Source: JACVRW01 sp036009005 (GTDB lineage Bacteria; Actinomycetota; Thermoleophilia; Solirubrobacterales; Thermoleophilaceae). Taken from it: a stretch of DNA of 9,784 bases. The notes beneath the pieces are model-generated. The model did no database searches and had not been told where the DNA came from. It saw nothing but the letters and a program-made list of their open reading frames with translations. The position numbers were made by a program, and so were the translations under genes. This document shows, piece after piece, positions 1 to 7,208 of this stretch. Within the stretch, counting starts at the first letter, position 1, and every line of letters starts with the position of its first letter. The DNA lies in assembly GCA_036009005.1 (NCBI GenBank), contig DASYMP010000198.1, positions 1-9,784 on the forward strand, given 5' to 3'.

Positions 1-1
1 G

Positions 2-598
2 GACGCGGCCGCGGCGCCGGGCGAGTGGCTCGCCGCATGGCGCGACGCCGATTCGCGCGTCCCCGCCGCGGTTGCGGCCGCCCCTGACGGATTCGAGGGC
101 GGGATCCTCGCCGGGCTCGAGCCGGAGCTGCCCGACGAGGCGATCGTGTGGCTCAGCTCGTCGATGCCGATCCGCGACGTCGAGGCGTACTTCCCGCAGT
201 CGCCGAAGCGGCTGCGCTTCCTCGCGAACCGGGGAGCGAACGGCATCGACGGGGTTGTCTCGTCCGCCATGGGCGCCGCCATCGCGACCGGTCTCCCCAC
301 CTGGCTACTGATCGGCGAGCTCGCCCTACAGCACGACGCGGGCGGCCTGCTCGCCGCTCGCCGCGCGAGCGTTCCGCTCGAGATCGTCTGCATCGACAAC
401 GGCGGCGGCGGGATCTTCGACTTCCTGCCCGTCGCCGAGCACGCCGATCCCGCCGCCTACGAGGCCCACATCGCGACGCCCTCCGAGGACGTCGACCTGG
501 CGGCGCTCTGGCCCGGGATCAGAGTGATCCGGACCGACCGCCGCCAGAACGTCCGTCTCCACCGTGAGCTGGTGGAGCGGGTGGCTCAGAGCATCTAG
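2..598 (+). CDS. menD: MenD, C-terminal part (left-truncated): SEPHCHC synthase of menaquinone biosynthesis
   Basis: The frame is open from base 2 and ends at TAG 596-598, giving 198 visible residues. The beginning (N-terminal ThDP pyrimidine-binding and central domains) lies outside the window; MenD is usually about 550 residues. MenD joins 2-oxoglutarate, as a ThDP-bound succinic semialdehyde carbanion, to isochorismate to give SEPHCHC, an early step of menaquinone synthesis in the cytoplasm. The visible part is the C-terminal ThDP diphosphate-binding domain. It shows SSMPIRDVEAYFP, then LANRGANGIDG (about 221-253), the metal-binding region LLIGELALQHD (about 305-337) and IDNGGGGIFDFLP (392-430), then HIATP near the end. 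The usual GDL is GEL here (Glu codon 317-319). In the second motif the Asn that should coordinate Mg is kept (AAC 398-400). The gene converges on the minus-strand membrane protein gene with no spacer. The family call is firm; activity cannot be judged from a fragment. Confidence 0.92.
   Translation, partial: DAAAAPGEWLAAWRDADSRVPAAVAAAPDGFEGGILAGLEPELPDEAIVWLSSSMPIRDVEAYFPQSPKRLRFLANRGANGIDGVVSSAMGAAIATGLPTWLLIGELALQHDAGGLLAARRASVPLEIVCIDNGGGGIFDFLPVAEHADPAAYEAHIATPSEDVDLAALWPGIRVIRTDRRQNVRLHRELVERVAQSI
557..577. terminator. Candidate GC-rich hairpin at the 3' end of menD, possible terminator of the leftward operon
   Basis: CTCCACC (557-563) and GGTGGAG (571-577) form a perfect 7-base inverted repeat around a 7-base loop. 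It lies inside the last codons of menD, 21 bases beyond the minus-strand stop codon at 601-599. That is where a terminator for the leftward transcript would sit, because no intergenic space exists. No U-tract follows on either strand, so a classic intrinsic terminator is not supported. U-less hairpins have been proposed as terminators in actinobacteria. Inverted repeats of this size also arise by chance in GC-rich coding DNA. Confidence 0.25.
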
Positions 599-1351
599 CT
601 ACGCGTCGAAGCCGGCGCGGTCGATCCTGCGGTGGTAGCGCTCGCCCGCCTTGCCGCCGACCAGAGCGGCGAGCAGGGTCAGAACCAGCACCGCCACCAG
701 CGCGATCGCGGCACCCGTCGTGAGGGAGCCCTCGTCGACCGGGATGCGCGGCAGGTTCAGCGCCCCGAGCACGTTGAACTTGGAGCCGAAGACGACGCCC
801 GCCACCGCGAGGATCACGGTCACGATCAGGCCGATCGCCCACACGCCCATGCCCTGGCGCCCGCCGTCGAAGCGCGACATGCGACCGCTCACGTAGCCGC
901 CGCAGTAGTACGCGGTGGCGAGCACGAGGATCAGCAGGACTCCGCCCACGATCCCGATCGTGTCGGCGTTCGAGCGCGCGTCGGACGTGCTCACGTCGCT
1001 GAGGCTGAAGGCCGTGCCGGCCGCGCTCAGGATCGCGAGGAGGATGACCGCCATGCCGACCGCCACGAGCCAGCCGAAGAACGCGGCGCCCCAGTTGAGG
1101 CCGCCGAACTCGGCGCGCTGGCGCGCGCGAACGTCGCGCACCGCCTCACGGCCGGTGAGCCCGGTCGCGGTGGCCGGCGCGGCCGTGCGCCCGTCGGCCG
1201 TGCTGCCGTCGACGACGGTGCGGTCGTCCGCATAGCCGCGGTCGCCCGGAACCGCGCGATCGTCCGCGACTGTGCGGTCGGCGGTGGCCACCCCACCGCG
1301 GTCGGCGTAGTCGTCTCTACTGCCGCTATTCCTTTTGAACCGCTCAAACAT
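599..1351 (-). CDS. Uncharacterised four-helix membrane protein with Asp/Arg-repeat N-terminal region
   Basis: A 250-residue protein starting at ATG 1351-1349 and ending at TAG 601-599. Residues 1-10 (MFERFKRNSG) are basic. Residues 16-56 are a low-complexity hydrophilic stretch of degenerate repeats (ADRTVADDRAV, ADDRTVVDG, TADGRT). A second hydrophilic part at 64-85 precedes four predicted membrane helices at about 86-114, 131-154, 168-189 and 211-233, and the tail is basic (GERYHRRIDRAGFDA). The loop after helix 2 reads CGGYVSGRMSRFDGGRQG and looks like the most conserved feature; I recall similar Gly/Arg loops in uncharacterised actinobacterial membrane proteins but cannot name a family with certainty. 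The start lies 37 bases after the last MCE gene on the same strand, so co-transcription is likely. No clear Shine-Dalgarno precedes the ATG; a weak AGAAG sits close to it. The function is unknown; a role accessory to the MCE transporter is only suggested by position. Confidence 0.8.
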   Translation of the reverse strand: MFERFKRNSGSRDDYADRGGVATADRTVADDRAVPGDRGYADDRTVVDGSTADGRTAAPATATGLTGREAVRDVRARQRAEFGGLNWGAAFFGWLVAVGMAVILLAILSAAGTAFSLSDVSTSDARSNADTIGIVGGVLLILVLATAYYCGGYVSGRMSRFDGGRQGMGVWAIGLIVTVILAVAGVVFGSKFNVLGALNLPRIPVDEGSLTTGAAIALVAVLVLTLLAALVGGKAGERYHRRIDRAGFDA

Positions 1352-1388
1352 GCACTTCTGCTACCCCGGTTGCGGTACCGGAAACCCC

Positions 1389-2873
1389 TTACGGACGCGC
1401 CGGGGAGCGGCCCTCGCGCCCCTTGGGCGCGGGCACGAGCGGTGCCTTGCCGCGCCTCAGGCGCGGGTACTTCTGGCCTCCCCAGAGGAGCGGCGGGGCC
1501 TCGAAGCAGGGCGGCTCGGCGTTCTCGCCCGAACCCGACGGATCGCGCTGCTCGCCACCGTTCGGCTTGCAGTCGAAGCTCTCGATCACGCCGAGCGGCG
1601 TGGCCCGGTCGTAGGCGTTCGGCGCGACGTACGCGTTCGCCCGCTCCCAGGGCGGCCGCGTGGGCCGGCGCTGGAAGGAGCGACCGTCGATGATCGCGAT
1701 CTGCGGCAGGTAGTGCTCCTGGCCCCCACCACCCGTGTAGCCGCCCGCGCCGTTGCCCGCGAGGGCGGCGCCGCCCACCGTGATGAACTGCGCCAGCTGC
1801 ACGCGGGCGTAGCTGAGGTAGGACAGGATCGGCGTGAGCTCCGGCAGGAAGACGTGCGTGGCCTCGAGCACCGGCTCGGCACCCCGGAGGAAGCGCGCGG
1901 CGGCCGGCACGCCGGTCCGCGAAGTGCGCACCAGCGGGTGGATGTGGTGGAAGAGGCTCTCGAGGTCGGGTGAGAGGTCGCCGAGATCGCGCAGCGTCGG
2001 CGCGAGGTCGCGCGCGGGCTGGCGCAGGTCGCGCACGAGCGGATCCGTGTTGCGGGCGAAGGCCTCGAGCCTGCGCACCGTCGTACGCGTCTCGCGCAGG
2101 AACGTCGGGAACACCGAGAACGTCTCGGCCAGCGCGTCGTCGCGCGACGCGAGCGCCCCGAACGTCGCGGAGCCGTTCGTGATCAGGCCGCGCAGCTGGC
2201 CGTCCTCGCGCGAGACGGCCGTGAACACGCGCCCGGTGTCGCGGAACACGCGCCGCAGGGCGACCTCCTGCTCCGCCAGCGGGCGCAGCAGGTGCGCGCC
2301 TCCCTCGAAGAACGGCGCGGCGTTGCCGAGCGAGTCGTTGAAGTCACGCGCGAACGTCCCGCTCGTGACGATGCCCGCCTCGTGGAGCCACTCCTGGAAG
2401 GCGCTGCGGGTCTTCGGGTCGAAGACGCGGAAGACCTCGTCGAGCTCGACCGTGTCGTCCACGTTCGTGCGCGCAAGCGTGCCGCCGTCGGGCAGCTTCT
2501 CCGCCTTGGGGCTGCCCGGAGTGATCTCCACGTAGGTCTCGCCGAGGAGGCTCTTCTGCCTCAGGATCGCGCGGGCGTCGCGGCCGATCGGCGCGAAGCG
2601 GCTGTCCAGCTCGATCTCGACCTTCGTGGTGCGCCCGCCCGGCCCGAGCTTCTTCGCCTTCACCTTGCCGATGTTCACGCCCGCCATGCGCACGTCCGCC
2701 TCCTTTACGAGCAGCGACGCCTCCGGGAAGTCCGCCGTGAAGCGGTAGCTCTCCGCGCGCAGCGGCAGCGTGCCACCGAATGCCGTCCACAGGAACATCA
2801 GCAGCGCGGCCACGGACAGCGTGAAGCCGATCATCGCTGCCATGCGTCCGATGCTTGGCGGGTTCTTGTTCAT
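1389..2873 (-). CDS. MCE-family (MlaD/Mce) protein, sixth and last of the operon
   Basis: A 494-residue protein, ATG 2873-2871 to TAA 1391-1389. The open frame extends upstream to 3377, but ATG 2873 is chosen because it overlaps the previous stop codon in an ATGA and is followed at once by a proper signal anchor. Residues 11-33 form one membrane helix with no lipobox Cys. The MCE domain spans about 43-120, with VRMAGVNIGKV (61-71) and LLGETYVEITPGSP (109-122). It is followed by FDPKTRSAFQEWLHEAG (151-167) and a long helical region rich in Leu, Arg and Asp to about 345. Cys435 and Cys456 are its only cysteines. The tail is basic and Pro-rich (KAPLVPAPKGREGRSPARP). MCE proteins assemble into rings or tubes that carry hydrophobic molecules across the envelope. 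By position it resembles mycobacterial MceF, but I give no letter because the operon start is unseen. Confidence 0.93.
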   Translation of the reverse strand: MNKNPPSIGRMAAMIGFTLSVAALLMFLWTAFGGTLPLRAESYRFTADFPEASLLVKEADVRMAGVNIGKVKAKKLGPGGRTTKVEIELDSRFAPIGRDARAILRQKSLLGETYVEITPGSPKAEKLPDGGTLARTNVDDTVELDEVFRVFDPKTRSAFQEWLHEAGIVTSGTFARDFNDSLGNAAPFFEGGAHLLRPLAEQEVALRRVFRDTGRVFTAVSREDGQLRGLITNGSATFGALASRDDALAETFSVFPTFLRETRTTVRRLEAFARNTDPLVRDLRQPARDLAPTLRDLGDLSPDLESLFHHIHPLVRTSRTGVPAAARFLRGAEPVLEATHVFLPELTPILSYLSYARVQLAQFITVGGAALAGNGAGGYTGGGGQEHYLPQIAIIDGRSFQRRPTRPPWERANAYVAPNAYDRATPLGVIESFDCKPNGGEQRDPSGSGENAEPPCFEAPPLLWGGQKYPRLRRGKAPLVPAPKGREGRSPARP

Positions 2874-4339
2874 GGCGTGGGCAGCGGCAGATCGCCGAGG
2901 ATCGGGAGGCCGCCGCCGCTCCCGGCCGGCGGCGCGGTCGGAAGCGCGTTGAAGTTGCAGGAGCCGAACTGCGTGGCGAGCAGCTGGTCGACCGGGCTCG
3001 AGCCACCGGGCGTCGGCGGGTTCAGCAGCAGGTCCGCCAGCTCGGGGTTCGACCCGGTCAGGTCGTTCGCGACGCCCTGCACGATCCCGGTGAGGACCGC
3101 GGCCGGCACGCCGCAGATCGTGACGCGGCGCCACGGGCCCTGGCCGTCGCCGGTCGAGAACAGCGAGGTTCCGTTCTGCGCTGCCCAGGCCAGCCAGTAG
3201 AGGAGCCCCTCCTGGCGCTGGCGCTGCTGCGAGATCGACATGCCGTCGAGGCTCTCCGCGCCGCCCGGGTTGTAGGCGCCCATGTTGAAGAAGCGGTTCA
3301 GCTCGCCGAACGAGCGCTGAAGGTCGGGCGCGGCCTTGGCGGTGCCGGCGGCGGCCAGCCGCAGGTCGTTCGTCCACGGCCGCGCGGCGCGCACGAACGG
3401 GCGGATCTGGTCGCGGATCACGGGCTGGGTCTCGCGCAGGAACGGGATCACGGCCTGGTTCGTCTCGTCGAGCTTGCCGATCGGCTTGCGCAGCGACTGG
3501 AGCGAGCTCCGAAGCACCGGCGCGAACCGGCGCACGTTCGCGAGCGCCCGCTCGGAGGCCCGCAGCGAGCCGGGCAGGCGCGCGACCGCCTCGGAGATCT
3601 GCGACTGGTCGGATGCCAGCGCGTCGAAGACCGTGTGCGACGAGCTCACGAGCCGGCGCAGGTCCTGCGGATGCCTCCCCACCTCGGTCATCAGGAGGCC
3701 GTACTCGTGGATCAGCTCCTTCAGCGCCACGCGGCGGTGCGCGCTCGCACGCGTGACCCGCGCGATGTCGCGGTGGATCGGCTCGAGACGCCGGAACACC
3801 TCGCGCAGGTCGTCGCCGCGATGGTCGAGGCCCTTCCCCGCCCCCGCGATCAGCAACTTCAGGTACGGGCGCGTGTCGGCGTCGAGCGCGGAGTAGATCT
3901 CGTCCGGGTCGATGTCCGGCAGCGAGTTGGCGACGCTGATCCGCCCGCCCTCAGGCAGCGGCTTGCCGTTGCCCGGGTCGACCTCCACGAACATGTCCTT
4001 CAGCGCGGTCTTCGGCCGCAGCAGCGCCGTGGCGTCCCTGCGGATCAGGTTCTCGTAGCCGGGCTTTATCTCGAGCGTCACGACCGCCTGGCCGTCCTCG
4101 ACCTTCACGTCGGCGATGCGCCCCACCTCGACGCCGGCCACGCGCACGGTCTGGCCCTGGCCGGGCTGCACGGCCTGCGCGTTCGCCAGCTCGATCTCGA
4201 TCTTCTTCGGCGTCTTCTCGACGAGCGGGAAGCGGAAGTCCTGCTGGCTCAGCAGGTAGATCGCCACGCCGAGGCCGAGCACGACCAGCCCGACGATCGC
4301 GAGGAAGTCAACGAAGTGCTTGCGGATCGCAACCCTCAC
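2870..4339 (-). CDS. MCE-family (MlaD/Mce) protein, fifth visible of the operon
   Basis: A 489-residue protein, GTG 4339-4337 to TGA 2872-2870. The GTG overlaps the upstream TGA (GTGA) and begins MRVAIRKHFVDFLAIVG, a basic start leading into a membrane helix at about 10-30. The MCE domain covers about 46-122, with TVRVAGVEVGRI (64-75) and KDMFVEVDPGNG (114-125). LDADTRPYLKLL (152-163) follows, then a helical region with repeated Leu/Arg/Phe patterns (RRFAPVLRSSLQSLRKPIGK) to about 350. Cys409 and Cys461 are its only cysteines. The tail is rich in Pro and Gly. The fifth gene of mycobacterial mce operons (mceE) usually encodes a lipoprotein; this one has no Cys after its hydrophobic segment, so it should stay anchored by the helix. 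The role would be one subunit of the transport tube; the substrate is unknown. Confidence 0.93.
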   Translation of the reverse strand: MRVAIRKHFVDFLAIVGLVVLGLGVAIYLLSQQDFRFPLVEKTPKKIEIELANAQAVQPGQGQTVRVAGVEVGRIADVKVEDGQAVVTLEIKPGYENLIRRDATALLRPKTALKDMFVEVDPGNGKPLPEGGRISVANSLPDIDPDEIYSALDADTRPYLKLLIAGAGKGLDHRGDDLREVFRRLEPIHRDIARVTRASAHRRVALKELIHEYGLLMTEVGRHPQDLRRLVSSSHTVFDALASDQSQISEAVARLPGSLRASERALANVRRFAPVLRSSLQSLRKPIGKLDETNQAVIPFLRETQPVIRDQIRPFVRAARPWTNDLRLAAAGTAKAAPDLQRSFGELNRFFNMGAYNPGGAESLDGMSISQQRQRQEGLLYWLAWAAQNGTSLFSTGDGQGPWRRVTICGVPAAVLTGIVQGVANDLTGSNPELADLLLNPPTPGGSSPVDQLLATQFGSCNFNALPTAPPAGSGGGLPILGDLPLPTP

Positions 4340-5679
4340 GGTCCGCCCCCGTAGAGCGTGGCGTCGCCGCCCGGCGCGCTCAGGTTCGGCGGGTCCTGCG
4401 TCTCGCAGGGCACGTCCGGGCGATGAGGCGGCGGCATGTTCGAGTCGGCCGGCGGCGCGGGCTCGACCTTGCCCGCGGCGAGCTTGAACGGGTTCACGCC
4501 CTGGATGTGGAAGACCGGAGTGTTCGCGTCGTTCACGCGGCTCTCGCCGGCGAGGCCCACGAAGCTGTGGTTGATCTGCGCGCGCACCGAGTTGCCCGAG
4601 TTGCCCGGCTCGATGCTCGGGATATCCGACTCCATGAACGGCACGAGCACGTTGTTCGTGCAGGAGGACAGCGCCCGCAGCTGGGACAGGAACGGCACCA
4701 GGCGCGTGTTCAGCCTCACGAGGCTCGGCACCGCGAAGCGCAGGTCGCGGGACAGGCCCTTCAGCTCGCTCTCCTGCACGAGGCCGCGCGCCTGGACCAT
4801 CCAGGGCGTGGCCGCGGCGAGCGCCGGCGTGGACGAGCGCACGCCCGGCAGCGCCTCACGCGCGAACGTGCGGAGCGTGGGCAGCGCGGCGTTCAGCTCG
4901 CCGAGCGCGGGATAGCCCTCGCGCAGCGTGTCGCGCAGCGCGGGAACGGCGGCCTCGAGCGCGCTGTCGTGCGCGGCGATCGCGCCCGCCGTCGTGTTCA
5001 GGTCGGTCACGAGCTCCTCGAGAGCCTTCGGGTTCTCCGAGAGCGCGGCGAAGGTGCGCTGCTGGCCGCGCAGGAGCCGCTGGATGTCGCGGTCCGGCTC
5101 CACGCCGAGCAGCGCGTCGTTGGTGAGCGCGCCGTAGCGGTAGGCCGGCTCGAACGAGGGGATCGCGCGGTTGAAGGCCTTCGCGCCGCCGCCCTGGAGC
5201 GCGACCGTGCCGTACTCGTGCAGGAACGTCTGGAGGTCGCCGCGCACGTCCGAGTCGAGCGTGTCGAGGATCTCGGGCAGCGTCACGGTCGACGCCGTCT
5301 GGGTGACCGGGACGGTCGATCCGTCTTCCAGGTCGCCCGTCGACGGCGAGCCCGGCTGGATGTCGACGAAGAAGTTGCCCTCGAGGAAGATGCGCGAGCG
5401 AATCTGGAGGCGCGCGTCCTCGTGCAGCGGCAGCGCGTCGTCGCGCAGCTGCATCGTCACCTCGGCCGCGCCTCCGCCGTCCTTGGGCGCGACCTTCGTG
5501 ACCTTGCCCACCTCCACGCCCGCGATCCGCACCGGTGAGCGCGGCTTCAGGTTCTGCGCGTCCCGGAACATCGCCTTCAGCTCGTACGGGTTGGCGAATG
5601 GGTTCGCCTTCGTGAAGCCGAAGTAGGTGAGCAGGAGCAGCGTGGTGAGGGCGAGCACGCCCGCCTTGAAGACGCTCAT
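4336..5679 (-). CDS. MCE-family (MlaD/Mce) protein, fourth visible of the operon
   Basis: A 447-residue protein, ATG 5679-5677 to TGA 4338-4336. An in-frame extension runs to 6231, but ATG 5679 is preferred: it overlaps the upstream stop (ATGA), has GGGAG 7 bases before it, and begins MSVFKAGVLALTTLLLLTYF, a signal anchor (helix about 5-22). The MCE domain spans about 32-110, with VRIAGVEVGKV (50-60) and LEGNFFVDIQPGSP (99-112). LDSDVRGDLQTFLHEYG follows, then a helical region with many Ala/Leu/Arg pairs (PALGELNAALPTLRTFARE). Cys340 and Cys425 are its only cysteines. The tail is Pro-rich (PAPPADSNMPPPHRPDVP) and ends in Gly-Gly-Gly-Pro. It is the only one of the five visible starts in the MCE block with a good Shine-Dalgarno, so it may also be initiated independently. 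Confidence 0.93.
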   Translation of the reverse strand: MSVFKAGVLALTTLLLLTYFGFTKANPFANPYELKAMFRDAQNLKPRSPVRIAGVEVGKVTKVAPKDGGGAAEVTMQLRDDALPLHEDARLQIRSRIFLEGNFFVDIQPGSPSTGDLEDGSTVPVTQTASTVTLPEILDTLDSDVRGDLQTFLHEYGTVALQGGGAKAFNRAIPSFEPAYRYGALTNDALLGVEPDRDIQRLLRGQQRTFAALSENPKALEELVTDLNTTAGAIAAHDSALEAAVPALRDTLREGYPALGELNAALPTLRTFAREALPGVRSSTPALAAATPWMVQARGLVQESELKGLSRDLRFAVPSLVRLNTRLVPFLSQLRALSSCTNNVLVPFMESDIPSIEPGNSGNSVRAQINHSFVGLAGESRVNDANTPVFHIQGVNPFKLAAGKVEPAPPADSNMPPPHRPDVPCETQDPPNLSAPGGDATLYGGGP

Positions 5680-7208
5680 GGCACGTCTCCCAGGCGCTTG
5701 ATGCCGAGCTCGCGGGCCTTGAACGTCCCGCCGGCCAGGCCGGGGGTGTCCGGGTCGACCACCACGTGGCTGCCGCCACCGACGAAGCCGCCGCGCGAGT
5801 CGTCCGGCGGGTAGCGCGGGTTCGACACGAGCCGGTTCGGATAGCCGGTCTGGCCGGCCTGGCAGTCGGCGCGCCCGCTCGCGTCCACGGCCGGGCCGCC
5901 GTACTGCGTGTGGAGCGCCTGCTGCGCCGGCTCGCCCTGCGGATCCTTGTCGCTCGGAACGTCCGCGGGACGCGTGGACTCGGTGCTTCCGAGCGAGTTC
6001 GGCTGGTTCGTGTCGACGAGCTTCGCGAGGATGCGCTCGGTCGTCCCGCCGGGCACGACGGCCGACTGATGCGTTCCGAGCGGGTTGAAGAAGTAGACGA
6101 GGTAGTTGCAGACGGTCTGGTACGGGGCCACGAACTCGATGGCCGGGCGCGTGATCCGCACCGCGGTGCGCAGGTCGCGCAGGCCGAGCAGCGAGCTCGG
6201 GTTGTCCCCGAGGTCCTCCGCGGCGGCCCACAGGTCCTCGAGCTCGCTGCTCAGCTCGGGCGTCTCGCGGAAGGCCGGCACCCCGGCCTGGAGCGCGTCG
6301 TTCACGAGCGGCAGCGTGCGCGGGAGCTGCGCCGTGCCGGGCTGAAGGTCGCGCGAGACGGCCGCGAAGCGCGCCAGGAAGGGCGTCTGGACCCGGAACG
6401 ACTCCGTCGCGGCCTGGAGCGTGGGCGGGCTCTCCTCGATCGTCTGGCGGAGCGCCTCGGGATCGCGCGAGATGGCGGCGAAGGTCGTGGCCATCTCGCC
6501 GAACCAGCGCGCCTGAACCTGCGCCACCGGCGCCGCCTCGGCGGCCGCGGCGCCCAGGCCCGGGAAGAAGTTGCGCAGCTCGGTCTTCGGGTCGGACAGG
6601 TTCCGCATCACCGGCAGCAGGTAGCGCGTGAACGGGCGCAGCTCGCGGATCGTCGTGTTGATCGCGGGACCGCGGCCGGCGATCGAGTTGCCGAAGCCCT
6701 CGAGCGAGTCGCGCGCGTCCTGGCGCGTCTTCGGCGCGAAGGTGGACAGCACGTCCTCCAGCTCGGGCGCGTTCGGGGTCGACCGCGCGAGCGGGATCGT
6801 GTCGCCGTCGCGATAGGTGCGCTTCGCGCGGCCCGGGATCAGCTCCACGTACTTCAGGCCGAGCGCGGAGCGCGACCGCACCGACAGCGTCGTGTCCTTC
6901 GCCAGCGGCTCGATCTGCTTGTCGAGCCGCAGGTCGAGCACGGCGATCGCCCGCTCCTTGCCGCCGACGCTCCGGCGCGCGCTCTTGATGTCCCTGACGA
7001 TGCCCACGCGGAAGCCGCCGGCGCGCACCTCGTTGCCCTTCACGAGCTTGGCGCCGTTCGGGACCTCGGCCTTCAGCTGGTAGCTCGGCACGAACGGCAG
7101 GCCGTTGTTCGCGCTGTACGAGATGAACACGGCGACGATCGCCACCATCAGCGTGACCGCGCCGATCAGGACCGGGCTTGCTCCGAGCTGTCGCGTTCCG
7201 CGCCTCAT
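5676..7208 (-). CDS. MCE-family (MlaD/Mce) protein, third visible of the operon
   Basis: A 510-residue protein, ATG 7208-7206 to TGA 5678-5676. The frame is open to 7409, but the upstream 67 codons read as Arg/Pro-rich shadow sequence, while ATG 7208 overlaps the previous stop (ATGA) and is followed by a signal anchor (helix about 11-31). The MCE domain spans about 42-125, with EVRAGGFRVGIV (60-71) and LGLKYVELIPG (116-126). FAPKTRQDARDSLEGFG follows, then an Ala-rich helical region. Near residue 363 stands PYQTVCNYLVYFFNPLGTH; I recall a similar CNY(x)nYF segment from other high-GC actinobacterial MCE proteins. Cys367 and Cys449 are its only cysteines. The tail is long and low in complexity, ending GGFVGGGSHVVVDPDTPG and then a basic LGIKRLGDVP. 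No Shine-Dalgarno is seen; the bases before the ATG are pyrimidine-rich. Likely a tube subunit of a lipid transporter. Confidence 0.93.
   Translation of the reverse strand: MRRGTRQLGASPVLIGAVTLMVAIVAVFISYSANNGLPFVPSYQLKAEVPNGAKLVKGNEVRAGGFRVGIVRDIKSARRSVGGKERAIAVLDLRLDKQIEPLAKDTTLSVRSRSALGLKYVELIPGRAKRTYRDGDTIPLARSTPNAPELEDVLSTFAPKTRQDARDSLEGFGNSIAGRGPAINTTIRELRPFTRYLLPVMRNLSDPKTELRNFFPGLGAAAAEAAPVAQVQARWFGEMATTFAAISRDPEALRQTIEESPPTLQAATESFRVQTPFLARFAAVSRDLQPGTAQLPRTLPLVNDALQAGVPAFRETPELSSELEDLWAAAEDLGDNPSSLLGLRDLRTAVRITRPAIEFVAPYQTVCNYLVYFFNPLGTHQSAVVPGGTTERILAKLVDTNQPNSLGSTESTRPADVPSDKDPQGEPAQQALHTQYGGPAVDASGRADCQAGQTGYPNRLVSNPRYPPDDSRGGFVGGGSHVVVDPDTPGLAGGTFKARELGIKRLGDVP
5687..5691 (-). 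promoter_or_regulatory. Shine-Dalgarno GGGAG before the fourth MCE gene
   Basis: On the minus strand GGGAG stands 7 bases before ATG 5679-5677, a good spacing. It supports this start over the longer upstream open frame. The other four internal MCE starts have no comparable purine-rich site and appear to rely on coupling. Confidence 0.6.

Noticed and set aside
1184..1306. Possible DNA tandem repeat or minisatellite in the membrane protein gene
   Set aside because: The repetition is degenerate at the protein level (A-D-D-R-x-V) and the DNA units differ in length and sequence, so it is described only as a low-complexity protein segment.
1366..1381. Inverted repeat CCGGT/ACCGG in the 37-base gap between the last MCE gene and the membrane protein gene, as a terminator or operator
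   Set aside because: The stem has only 5 pairs with a 6-base loop and no U-tract. This is expected by chance at this base composition, so I see no reason to split the operon here.
632..1693. Plus-strand open frame of 353 codons across the membrane protein gene
   Set aside because: It is antisense to a protein with clear membrane helices, runs into the MCE gene, and its translation is His/Arg/Ala-rich without structure.
2874..3377. Upstream in-frame extension of the sixth MCE gene to 3377 (also the fourth to 6231 and the third to 7409)
   Set aside because: The extensions are Arg/Pro-rich out-of-frame shadows of the preceding gene. The internal ATG starts overlap stop codons and are directly followed by signal anchors.
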